A program made the position numbers and the translations under genes. From CF-13 sp035279665 (GTDB lineage Bacteria; Chloroflexota; Dormibacteria; CF-121), in NCBI GenBank assembly GCA_035279665.1, contig DATEHI010000033.1, positions 1 to 8,154 on the forward strand: 8,154 bases of DNA, given 5' to 3'. The notes below the pieces were generated by a model. It was given only the letters and a program-made list of their open reading frames with translations, searched no databases and was not told the origin of the DNA. The first letter of the stretch is position 1. The number at the start of each line of letters is the position of its first letter. Of this stretch, positions 1-5,970 are shown in pieces.

Positions 1-202
1 CCAGACCGGTCTCCTCGACGAGCTCGCGGCGCGCCGCCTGTAACGGCGTCTCGCCCGCGTCGATGCCCCCTCCCGGAGGCTCCCATTTGGTGGATCCATC
101 GAAGGGATCGCGCCAGCGAAGCAAAAGAATTCGGCCCCCGTCATCGAGACAGATGATCCGGGCGGACGGACGGGAGACCTTGGGGAGCACCGCCACGATC
201 AT
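1..202 (-). CDS. Nudix hydrolase, C-terminus cut by window edge
   Basis: Only the first 67 codons are present, because the gene continues past the left edge. The translated fragment carries a complete Nudix box at about residues 45-67, matching G-x5-E-x7-REUxEExGU: it begins GGGIDAGE and ends RRELVEETGL. The box forms the metal-binding loop-helix that hydrolyses a nucleoside diphosphate linked to another moiety. The preceding RWRD and KWEPPGGG segments are also typical of the family. Substrate cannot be read from this part. The ATG at 202 is the first start after an in-frame stop at 206-208, and no clear ribosome binding site precedes it. It lies 56 bp after the FAD oxidoreductase stop on the same strand, so it may be the last gene of that transcript. 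Family call is firm; the exact role (housecleaning, mutator-type or other) is unknown. Confidence 0.88.
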   Translation of the reverse strand, partial: MIVAVLPKVSRPSARIICLDDGGRILLLRWRDPFDGSTKWEPPGGGIDAGETPLQAARRELVEETGL

Positions 203-258
203 CGGCTATTCGGAGCTTCGGAGAGCTGGTAGAGCGAGGCCTTGGCGACGCCGCACGG

Positions 259-1608
259 CTACGAACCGCTCGTCGATGAGGGAGGGATGTTGTGGTTGAG
301 ATGGAAGATGTTCTGTGGGTCATATTTGTCTTTGAGCGCGGTTAGCCGCGCTAGCTTGTCCGGCGGATAGGCGCGACGCACCCCTTCGGCACCTTCGTCG
401 CTGAGCGTATTGACGTACTGGCCTCGAGCGAACGGATCGAGAGCCGCGGCTGTGCTCCGCGCCACGCCGATTCGCGCGTCGTCTTCGGCCGGGTTGGTCC
501 ACTTACTGGCAGCGACGTATTCGAAGGAGGTGTCGCGGAAGGCGAAGGCGGTGTCCCCATCGGGAACCTCGGCGATGGCGCCGCCGTACGCCTGCAGGCC
601 GATGCTTGGGAGACCTCCGGTCAGTGGAACGGTTCGGCTCTTCAACAGGGCCTCAATTGCGTCGTCGGATAGCTCGCGGAGATAGTGGCCCTTCCAATAT
701 CGACGCAGCGCGTGTCCCTGGGGAGTGTCATCCATCCGCTGGAGATCGACGTATGACAGCTCGGAAACCTGCTCTGTCAGCGGCCTGCCCAGCGGCTTCA
801 TGCTGGGGAGTGGGTGGCGCTGTGGATGGCCCACCCAGACGAACCCGACCGTGACCACGTTCTGGTCGCCCCCGAGGCTGGCGGTGAATGTCGCTTGGCG
901 GGGGGCCTCCGCGCTCAGGTCACGCCAGGTGCGAAGCACGGAGTCGGCAGCCTCGATTGGAAACGAAAGCGCGGTCACGAGTGCGGCGTTCCCGACGTCG
1001 TGTAGCCGGAATTCGAATTCGGTCACGACGCCGAAGTTGCCGCCGCCACCGCGCAGTCCCCAGTAGAGATCGGCGTTCTCCGTCGCGCTTGCATGGACGA
1101 CCTCGCCGTCGGCCGTGACCATCTCGAACGCCGCGACGTTATCGCAGGACAGTCCGTACTGGCGGGCTAGCCAGCCCATGCCGCCACCGAGGGTCAGCCC
1201 ACCGACCCCCGTATGCGAAACGTTACCCGCCGTCGTCGCCAGACCATGCTCTTGGGTCGCGCGGTCGAGCGCGCCAAGCAGCGCGCCGCCTTGCACCCAC
1301 GCGCGCTTCTGAATCGGATCGACACGAACCGCACCCATGGGGGTGAGATCGATCATCAGCCCGTCATCCGGGACACCGTGGCCGACTACGCTGTGTCCGC
1401 CGCAACGCACGCCGATCTCGAGGGTGCGATCGCGGGCGGCCCGCACCGCTGCCTGTACGTCAGCGACGGTGCGGCAGCGAACGACCAGACGTGGCCGCCG
1501 GTCGACCATCGCATTCCACACCGCGCGCGCCGCGTCATAGCCAGGATCGCCGGGCACGAGGACGTCGCCATCGAGAGACTGCGCCAAGCTCTGTTGGATC
1601 ATGATCAC
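259..1608 (-). CDS. FAD-linked oxidoreductase, berberine-bridge-enzyme (BBE) type
   Basis: A 449-residue flavoprotein of the FAD_binding_4 plus BBE family, which oxidises alcohols, sugars or secondary metabolites and usually passes electrons to oxygen. The FAD-binding half covers roughly residues 36-205. RCGGHSVVGHG (68-78) supplies His72, the expected 8-alpha-histidyl FAD attachment site. GVGGLTLGGGMGW (134-146) is the second FAD loop, and the GLRGGGGNFGVVTEF region follows near 184-198. The C-terminal BBE motif YDPQNIFHLNHNIPP lies at 429-443. In bicovalent members a Cys follows the AGx sequence; here that position is Val130, so single covalent attachment is expected. No signal peptide is seen, so it is probably cytoplasmic. 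The start is GTG 1608 or ATG 1602, neither with a clear ribosome binding site. The substrate is unknown. Confidence 0.9.
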   Translation of the reverse strand: MIMIQQSLAQSLDGDVLVPGDPGYDAARAVWNAMVDRRPRLVVRCRTVADVQAAVRAARDRTLEIGVRCGGHSVVGHGVPDDGLMIDLTPMGAVRVDPIQKRAWVQGGALLGALDRATQEHGLATTAGNVSHTGVGGLTLGGGMGWLARQYGLSCDNVAAFEMVTADGEVVHASATENADLYWGLRGGGGNFGVVTEFEFRLHDVGNAALVTALSFPIEAADSVLRTWRDLSAEAPRQATFTASLGGDQNVVTVGFVWVGHPQRHPLPSMKPLGRPLTEQVSELSYVDLQRMDDTPQGHALRRYWKGHYLRELSDDAIEALLKSRTVPLTGGLPSIGLQAYGGAIAEVPDGDTAFAFRDTSFEYVAASKWTNPAEDDARIGVARSTAAALDPFARGQYVNTLSDEGAEGVRRAYPPDKLARLTALKDKYDPQNIFHLNHNIPPSSTSGS

Positions 1609-1682
1609 TATGACCGAGACAGTCGACGAAAGTCATCGCGACAGTGGCGGCGAATATTTCGACCGTGCAGCAGTCGAGTTCG

Positions 1683-2372
1683 CTAAGTGAACTCGACGGC
1701 CAGATAGGCGGTGCCGTTGGCTGCCGTGACCCAGGCGACGCCGACGTAGTGATACGGCCCCATGATGTTGGCGCGGTGAGGCGGATCGCCCATGAACCAC
1801 GCGTTCATCGCCGCGTCGTTGATGCCGCCTCCCTGGAACCCGATGCTCTCGCTGGCCCGGGAGCCCAGATGACAGGCGAGGTCGAGGCTGCGGCCATTGG
1901 CATGCGAGATGTAGCCCTGTGCCGCCATGCGCGCCGCCTGCCCGGTCGCCACGTTTGCCAGGCAGGGGCTCCATTGCAACGGCGCTAGACCGGCGGCCTG
2001 GCGGTCCTGATTGATCAAGCCCATCTGGCCGCTGCCCACGAGGACCTGGGGCGGCGCGGCTGGCGCCGGCACCGGCTTCGGTCTCGCTGTCCGTAGCGGC
2101 GCCCGCGCGGTTGCAACTCGGGGCTGCGCCGGTGGCGTTGGCGCCGGCCGGGCCATCTCCCGAGGCAGTAGTTCGGATGCCGGGTCGAAGCTTTGCGTGA
2201 TCGTGGTCGATGCCGCCGATTGCGCTACTAACGCACGCCGCGGTGGGGCGGAAGGCGGCCGCGGAGCCGCGTACATGATCGCGAGCACTGCCAGCAGGAT
2301 CACCCCAATCAGAGGGCCCCGCAACAGAAGCGACCTCATCAGTACTAATACCGGTGTGATCCCCAAATTCAT
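1683..2372 (-). CDS. Membrane-anchored CAP/SCP-domain protein
   Basis: A 229-residue extracytoplasmic protein. A hydrophobic segment at about residues 20-35, preceded by Arg residues, is a signal anchor or signal peptide. A Pro/Ala/Arg-rich linker follows (about 37-110), suited to spanning the cell envelope. Residues 115-229 form a CAP domain (cysteine-rich secretory protein, antigen 5, PR-1): it opens GLINQDRQAAGLAPL and continues with YISHANG, SESIGF, DPPHRANIMGPYHYVGVA and a closing beta strand AYLAVEF. His157, Glu175 and His199 match the expected cavity residues. Cys137 and Cys167 could form a disulfide outside the cell. The role of bacterial CAP proteins is mostly unknown, and lipid or wall interactions are suggested. 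ATG 2339 (Met12), just before the basic residues and the membrane helix, is a credible alternative start. Confidence 0.88.
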   Translation of the reverse strand: MNLGITPVLVLMRSLLLRGPLIGVILLAVLAIMYAAPRPPSAPPRRALVAQSAASTTITQSFDPASELLPREMARPAPTPPAQPRVATARAPLRTARPKPVPAPAAPPQVLVGSGQMGLINQDRQAAGLAPLQWSPCLANVATGQAARMAAQGYISHANGRSLDLACHLGSRASESIGFQGGGINDAAMNAWFMGDPPHRANIMGPYHYVGVAWVTAANGTAYLAVEFT

Positions 2373-2402
2373 ATCCCGGGAGAGGTGTTTCCTCGGCTGG
2401 AG

Positions 2403-2433
2403 ACTATAACATCGGTGCCCTCGACCCGAGCAA
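2403..2433 (-). promoter_or_regulatory. Putative promoter of the CAP gene
   Basis: On the minus strand TATAGT (2403-2408) resembles a -10 box. TTGCTC (2428-2433) lies 19 bp upstream as a poor -35 match. It would give a leader of about 25 nt to ATG 2372 or 57 nt to ATG 2339. The spacing is longer than ideal, so this is tentative. Confidence 0.3.
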
Positions 2434-2478
2434 CGTCCGGAAGCCGCGAAAGCGATACAGCGGCAGGCTCACATCAGG

Positions 2479-2493
2479 CGGGGCTGGGCCCCG
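2479..2493 (+). promoter_or_regulatory. Perfect GC hairpin in the DUF952 upstream region
   Basis: CGGGGC (2479-2484) and GCCCCG (2488-2493) pair perfectly across a 3-nt loop TGG. The structure ends 20 nt before the TTG start of the DUF952 gene and lies in the divergent promoter region. It could be an operator, a leader hairpin or chance in GC-rich DNA. The symmetry is seen; the role is inferred. Confidence 0.3.
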
Positions 2494-2513
2494 ACAGCAC
2501 GGTTTGAGTTACG

Positions 2514-2942
2514 TTGTCGGGTATCCCAACCGAGCCGGTTGCCCGTGGGCCAGCACCTCGGGACATCTTCCACATCACGACGGAGGCCGACTGGGCGCAC
2601 GCGCAGGCGGAGGGCGCCTACGCCTTATCGACGAGGGGGCTGACCCTGGCGCAGGTGGGCTTTGTCCATTGCGCCTTCGAAGAGCAGGTCGCTGGCGTGG
2701 CCAACGCGTTCTTTCGCGGCGTGGGGAAACTGGTCGTCCTTCGTGTTGCGATCGATCGGCTTAAGGTCGAGGTGCGCTACGAGGATCTTCAGGGCGGCCA
2801 CGAGCTCGTCCCTCATGTCTACGGTCCACTCAACCTCGATGCGGTCGTCGCCACCGTTCCCCTGGCCGCCGGCGCGGATGGGACCTTTACTTTCTCAGTA
2901 GTCTCCGCCCAAACCGTGACACCGCCTATTCCAGAAACGTGA
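2514..2942 (+). CDS. DUF952 family protein
   Basis: A 142-residue small soluble protein with the full DUF952 signature: DIFHITTEADW (17-27), GFVHCAFEEQVAGVANAFF (49-67), LVVLRVAID (73-81) and GHELVPHVYGPLNLDAVV (95-112). Conserved polar residues include His20, His52, Glu97 and His101. Biochemical function is not established; from memory, the family is grouped with ADP-ribosyltransferase-like folds, so NAD-related chemistry is only a possibility. The frame opens after TGA at 2505-2507 and the only usable start before the conserved domain is TTG 2514, with a weak ribosome binding site, so low expression is likely. It is the only plus-strand gene in the left half, diverges from the CAP gene and overlaps the alpha/beta hydrolase tail to tail by 17 bp. 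The C-terminal tail after about residue 130 is not part of the conserved domain. Confidence 0.85.
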   Translation: MSGIPTEPVARGPAPRDIFHITTEADWAHAQAEGAYALSTRGLTLAQVGFVHCAFEEQVAGVANAFFRGVGKLVVLRVAIDRLKVEVRYEDLQGGHELVPHVYGPLNLDAVVATVPLAAGADGTFTFSVVSAQTVTPPIPET

Positions 2943-3744
2943 GAGTAGCCGCGGCGAACAGTGGCGAGCTGAAGATGTTGTAGTGGGTCAGGCCCGGCAG
3001 GATCGCGAGCGCGTGGCCGCCCTTCGGCCGGCCCTCGCCCATCCAGCCGCCGTCGGTGAGACCGCCACCAAGCAGTTTGAACACCTCGACGTAGTGGCTG
3101 GGCGGCGCCATGTCGGCGTCGGCAGCGACGATGAGCGTCGGTACCCGGAGCCCGCGGACGTCCTCGCTGTAGTCGAAGTCCTTCGACATCGCCTCTCCGA
3201 TCTTGGTCAGTAACCGTGGGAAGTCCTCAGGGTGTGGCGCGACCCGCTGGTACAGCTGGTACATCGGCGTGTCTTTCATGAAGTCAGCTGCGGCGGCGTT
3301 CACCTGGCTCTGCTGCGCCCGCATGGCCGGATAGATGGCATCGGACCGGATGTTCGCTGAGGCGACGACGAGGCGTCGGACCTTCGCCGGGTACTGCACG
3401 GCTGTCTGCAGCGCTACACCACCACCGAGCGAGTAACCCACGACGTCGGGTTTGTCCAACCCGATGTGGTCGATCAGTGCCGCGATGTCACCGGCCATGA
3501 GCCGAACGTCGATCGGTCGATTGATGTCGGCGGTGCGACCGTGTCCTTGTAGATCGACGGTGACGACCTGGTGACGCTCCGCCAGCACTGGAAGGATCGG
3601 CCCAAACATCTCGCCCGACCCAAGCCCACCGTGCAACAGGATCAGCGGTCGGCCAGCCCCATGTGTTTCGTGATAGAGCTTGATGCCGTTCACCTCGGCG
3701 TACTGGCCGGTGCCCTTCGTGTCGGTCGTCCAATCGGTCTTCAT
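2926..3744 (-). CDS. Alpha/beta hydrolase fold protein
   Basis: A 272-residue serine hydrolase of the alpha/beta fold. The oxyanion segment LILLHGGLG lies at 34-42 and DLQGHGRT at 64-71. The nucleophile elbow GYSLGGG (103-109) places Ser105, the acid is probably Asp211 in VAADADMAPP, and His254 in the LPGLTHYNIF segment completes the triad. Similar enzymes cleave esters, lactones or C-C bonds, but the substrate cannot be told from sequence. A Gly-rich stretch (226-243) before the His region is a somewhat long loop. No signal peptide, so cytoplasmic. The start is secure: AAGGAG at 3752-3757 lies 7 nt before ATG 3744. The gene sits 105 bp after DUF1801, with a hairpin between them that may isolate the two. 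A close match to a named enzyme is not apparent. Confidence 0.9.
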   Translation of the reverse strand: MKTDWTTDTKGTGQYAEVNGIKLYHETHGAGRPLILLHGGLGSGEMFGPILPVLAERHQVVTVDLQGHGRTADINRPIDVRLMAGDIAALIDHIGLDKPDVVGYSLGGGVALQTAVQYPAKVRRLVVASANIRSDAIYPAMRAQQSQVNAAAADFMKDTPMYQLYQRVAPHPEDFPRLLTKIGEAMSKDFDYSEDVRGLRVPTLIVAADADMAPPSHYVEVFKLLGGGLTDGGWMGEGRPKGGHALAILPGLTHYNIFSSPLFAAATLTFLE

Positions 3745-3795
3745 GGTTGTGCTCCTTCCGTGTTCAATGAAAACTGGGTGTCAACGATGAAGACT

Positions 3796-3823
3796 CCGTC
3801 CGTGGCGCGAATTCATCGGACGG
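3796..3823 (-). terminator. Hairpin after the DUF1801 gene, possible terminator
   Basis: CCGTCCG (3796-3802) and CGGACGG (3817-3823) form a perfect 7-bp stem with a 14-nt loop. Read on the minus strand it starts 26 nt after the DUF1801 stop and is followed by AGTCTTCATCGTT, which is only mildly T-rich. It would end the AraC-VOC-DUF1801 transcript before the hydrolase. The lack of a true U tract keeps confidence modest. Confidence 0.4.
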
Positions 3824-3849
3824 GGCGGGGCCAGCGGCGAGCTCCGCCC

Positions 3850-4329
3850 TCAGCTCACCGCTTTCTTCACGAGCGCAGCGATCCTTGCCTCGTCGGCGGC
3901 GGTTAAGTCCTTCAGCGCGAAGGCGACCGGCCACATGGCGCCTTCGTCGAGGTTCGCCGCGTCGCTGAAGCCGAGCGTCGGGTACCTCGTCTTGAACTTC
4001 TGCGCGCTTTGGAAGTGGCACACGACCTTGCCGTCTTTCGCATACGCGGGCATCCCGTACCAGAGTCTCGGCGAGAGGGCTGGCCCGCTGGCTTTGATGA
4101 TCGCATGGAGCCGCTTGCCGATGGCGCGATCCGGTCCCGGCAGCTCGGCGATCTTCGCGAGCACAGCGCTTTCCCCATCCGCCTCGTCCGCGGCCGCCTT
4201 CATCTCCTGGACGCGCGCCTTCATCGCGCCCCGTTCCTCTTCGGTAAATCCGCTGACCCTCTTGCCGACCGCAGTGGTCCTCTTGGCGGAGTTCTGCGAG
4301 GCCCTCTTTGCGGGTTTCTTCTCAGCCAC
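3850..4329 (-). CDS. DUF1801 (YdhG-like) domain protein with basic N-terminal tail
   Basis: A 159-residue protein whose core (about 50-159) matches the DUF1801/YdhG-like fold, often labelled iron-chaperone-like by similarity to frataxin folds. Visible signature segments are LSPRLWYGMPAYAKDGKVVC (85-104), FQSAQKFKTRYPTLGF (106-121), NLDEGAMWP (126-134) and the C-terminal helix DEARIAALVKKAVS. Residues 1-26 are a low-complexity Lys/Arg/Ala tail, followed by a charged helix (28-50). The tail could bind nucleic acid, but that is inference, and no catalytic residues are known for the family. The start is GTG 4329, the only common start codon in frame after the VOC stop; there is no ribosome binding site, but a -10-like TAAAAT stands 8-13 nt upstream. 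It is 60 bp downstream of the VOC gene and may share the AraC-VOC transcript or have its own promoter. Confidence 0.85.
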   Translation of the reverse strand: MAEKKPAKRASQNSAKRTTAVGKRVSGFTEEERGAMKARVQEMKAAADEADGESAVLAKIAELPGPDRAIGKRLHAIIKASGPALSPRLWYGMPAYAKDGKVVCHFQSAQKFKTRYPTLGFSDAANLDEGAMWPVAFALKDLTAADEARIAALVKKAVS

Positions 4330-4336
4330 GGCGCCT

Positions 4337-4342
4337 ATTTTA
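4337..4342 (-). promoter_or_regulatory. -10-like TAAAAT placed for a leaderless DUF1801 transcript
   Basis: The minus strand reads TAAAAT ending 7 nt before GTG 4329, so transcription would start at or next to the start codon. The lack of a ribosome binding site there agrees with a leaderless message. No good -35 box is visible. Confidence 0.35.
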
Positions 4343-4389
4343 GGTTCACGGGCCCTGTCTGCTATCGACCACTGGGCCAGAGGGTCCGC

Positions 4390-4812
4390 TCAGCCCAGCT
4401 CGTTGATGCGGATCAGGTTGCCCGCCGGATCCCGGAAGGCGCAGTCGCGAACCCCGTACGGCTGCTCGGTCGGCTCCTGGACGACTTCGGCGCCGCTGGC
4501 CTGCAGCCGTGCGAAGGTGCCTTCGAGGTCGGCGGTGGCCAGGATGAGGGCGGCGTAGCTGCCCTTGGCCATCATCTCGATGATGGTGCGGCGCTCGTCG
4601 TCGGTGACGGGGCCCGGGCCGAGGCCCGGCGGGTGCAGGACGATGGACGTGCCGGGCTGGCCGGCGGGGCCGACCGTGATCCAGCGCTTCCCGCCGTATC
4701 CGACGTCGTTGCGGATCTCGAAGCCGAGGGTGTCGCGATAGAAGGCGAGGGATGCGTCCGGGTTGTCGTGCGGGAGGAAGGTCGCGTGAATGGTGAGGTC
4801 CATGGCGGTCAT
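4390..4812 (-). CDS. VOC family (glyoxalase/bleomycin-resistance-like) protein, AraC-coupled
   Basis: A 140-residue single-chain VOC protein with two beta-alpha-beta-beta-beta modules: DASLAFYRDTLGFEIRNDVGYGGKRWITV (19-47), then DLEGTFARLQASGAEVVQEP (95-114) and DCAFRDPAGNLIRINE (123-138). Glu138 sits at the usual final metal-ligand position and His9 is a candidate for the first, so a metal site is possible. VOC members act as lyases, dioxygenases, isomerases or drug-binding proteins; this subgroup has no known substrate that I can name. ATG 4812 overlaps the AraC stop in an ATGA, pointing to translational coupling, and ATG 4803 (Met4) is an alternative. The pairing with an AraC regulator suggests the protein is induced together with it, perhaps for detoxification. 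An internal GC palindrome lies at 4614-4629. Confidence 0.9.
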   Translation of the reverse strand: MTAMDLTIHATFLPHDNPDASLAFYRDTLGFEIRNDVGYGGKRWITVGPAGQPGTSIVLHPPGLGPGPVTDDERRTIIEMMAKGSYAALILATADLEGTFARLQASGAEVVQEPTEQPYGVRDCAFRDPAGNLIRINELG

Positions 4813-5309
4813 GCCATTTGCGGTTCAGTGACCGGCGCTTCTCGATTCCTGATCGGTCTCGTCACCTGTTTCGCCACGCACGGCGGCATCCCCGCCGTCG
4901 CGCGCGCCGCCTGGCGCCGGTAGGTGCTGGGCGGTATACCGACCAGTTCGGTGAAGCGACTGCTGAAGGTGCCCAGCGACGAGCAACCGACCGCGAAACA
5001 GACCTCGGTGACGCTCAGGTCGCCAAGACGCAGCAGCGCCATCGCGCGCTCGATGCGCCGCGTCATGAGGTAGCTGTATGGCGACTCGCCGTAGGCGAGG
5101 CGGAACTCGCGGCTGAGGTGCCCGGCCGACATGTAGGCGCCGCGGGCGAGCGCCTCGACGTCCAGAGGCTGCGCGTACTCCCGGTCGATCCGGTCGCGGA
5201 CGCGGCGCAGTCGCGCGAGGTCGCGCCGGCGCTGCGCCGATGCGGGTCTGACTTCACGATGTCCAGTCGCCCGGACATCTTTGCCGTTCGGGTTTGACCC
5301 GACGTCCAT
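4809..5309 (-). CDS. AraC-family transcriptional regulator
   Basis: A 166-residue DNA-binding protein consisting of the AraC C-terminal domain almost alone, with no sensor domain of the usual size. The first helix-turn-helix lies at about 49-74 (LDVEALARGAYMSAGHLSREF) and the second at 98-119 (LSVTEVCFAVGCSSLGTFSSRF), ending with the family hallmark GIPPSTYRR. A 34-residue tail follows, with CVAKQVTRPIRNRE at 144-157. I chose ATG 5309 because GAAGAA precedes it and a plausible promoter would start transcription near 5334; the frame stays open to ATG 5351, which would add 14 residues unlike the family. Its stop overlaps the VOC start, so the two are co-expressed. It probably regulates itself and its VOC partner, and perhaps the divergent VOC gene at 5540. 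The effector is unknown; such short regulators may respond through abundance (SoxS/MarA-like) or the tail. Confidence 0.9.
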   Translation of the reverse strand: MDVGSNPNGKDVRATGHREVRPASAQRRRDLARLRRVRDRIDREYAQPLDVEALARGAYMSAGHLSREFRLAYGESPYSYLMTRRIERAMALLRLGDLSVTEVCFAVGCSSLGTFSSRFTELVGIPPSTYRRQAARATAGMPPCVAKQVTRPIRNREAPVTEPQMA

Positions 5310-5340
5310 GTTCTTCAGCTTAGAACTTACGGCGTATTGC

Positions 5341-5373
5341 CAGATACACATAGGCTCAACCGACTTTCAAGTC
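5341..5373 (-). promoter_or_regulatory. Putative promoter of the AraC gene with overlapping palindrome
   Basis: On the minus strand TTGAAA (5365-5370) and TATCTG (5341-5346) are spaced 18 bp, like -35 and -10 boxes. A start near 5334 leaves a short leader to ATG 5309. The -35 box lies inside an inverted repeat GACTT-TC-AAGTC (5362-5373), a plausible repressor or autoregulation site. The repeat is certain; its function is inferred. Confidence 0.35.
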
Positions 5374-5417
5374 CATATCCCGCACATTAGATAGGTCCCG
5401 CGGGGAATGCTTCTCGT

Positions 5418-5460
5418 TTCCTGACCGAGGTAGGGGCGTATTCCTGAGACGCGTCAGAAA
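5418..5460. promoter_or_regulatory. Candidate AraC-type operator: repeated TTCCTGA
   Basis: TTCCTGA occurs at 5418-5424 and again in the same orientation at 5441-5447, a 23 bp period (about two helical turns). A third, inverted and one-mismatch copy (TCAGAAA, 5454-5460) makes an imperfect palindrome with the second. AraC-family proteins often bind direct repeats spaced about two turns apart. The block lies between the divergent AraC and VOC genes, 80-120 bp upstream of the VOC start at 5540. Confidence 0.4.
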
Positions 5461-5539
5461 TCAAGAAGCACTCGCGGAACGCCGGGTCTAGGCTGACCGT
5501 ATGACGCGGCAACACCGCGAATCTCACAGGAGGAACGCA

Positions 5540-5953
5540 ATGAAGATCAAACTGACCACCATTTACGTTGACGACCAGGAGAAGGCGTTGCGCTTCTACA
5601 CGCAAGTGGCCGGCTTCGTGAAAAAGGCGGACGTTTCGCAAGGGGGGTACCGGTGGCTCACCGTAACGTCGCCCGACGACCCGGATGGCACCGAGCTGCA
5701 GCTCGCGCGCAACGACAACCCCGCGGCCAAGGCCTACCAGGAGGCGCTCTTCCAGCAGGGTCAGCCCGCAGCCATGTTCTTCACGGACGACATCCAGGGC
5801 GACTATGAGCGGATGAAGGCCGCAGGCGCCGAATTCAAGATGACGCCAACAAAGGTGACAGGCTCGACCATCGCCCAGGCAGGTGACACCTCTGGCAACC
5901 TGATCCAGATCGCGCAACTGGACCGCGCACGAAGCGGAGCGGGGCGCCGGTAA
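5540..5953 (+). CDS. VOC family protein, divergent from the AraC gene
   Basis: A 137-residue VOC (glyoxalase-like) protein: KIKLTTIYVDDQEKALRFY (2-20), GYRWLTVTSPDDPDGTELQL (36-55), PAAMFFTDDIQGDYERMKAAGAEF (76-99) and GNLIQIAQLD (119-128). Glu52 is retained, but the last strand has Gln where many metal-dependent members carry Glu, so the metal site may be altered or absent. The start is well supported: AGGAGG (5528-5533) lies 6 nt before ATG 5540, whereas the earlier in-frame ATG 5501 has no such signal and adds residues unlike the family. It is transcribed away from the AraC regulator, with operator-like repeats between. It is clearly in the same superfamily as the 4390-4812 protein but not a recent duplicate. 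The substrate is unknown. Confidence 0.9.
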   Translation: MKIKLTTIYVDDQEKALRFYTQVAGFVKKADVSQGGYRWLTVTSPDDPDGTELQLARNDNPAAKAYQEALFQQGQPAAMFFTDDIQGDYERMKAAGAEFKMTPTKVTGSTIAQAGDTSGNLIQIAQLDRARSGAGRR

Positions 5954-5970
5954 GCCGGTCGACGTCAGCG

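Noticed and set aside
1009..1020. Tandem GAATTC sites
   Set aside because: They simply encode the EFEF residues of the FAD oxidase strand and are not a separate element.
3779..3784. Perfect TTGACA on the minus strand upstream of the hydrolase
   Set aside because: It lies only 34 nt before the start codon, no -10 box follows at 16-18 bp, and a start there would leave no room for the strong ribosome binding site.
4009..4923. Long plus-strand open frame of 304 codons
   Set aside because: It runs antisense through DUF1801, VOC and AraC genes, all of which have clear family motifs; the product has no recognisable domain and reflects high GC.
5501..5539. Upstream ATG for the second VOC gene
   Set aside because: The ATG at 5540 has AGGAGG at ideal spacing and starts right at the conserved domain.
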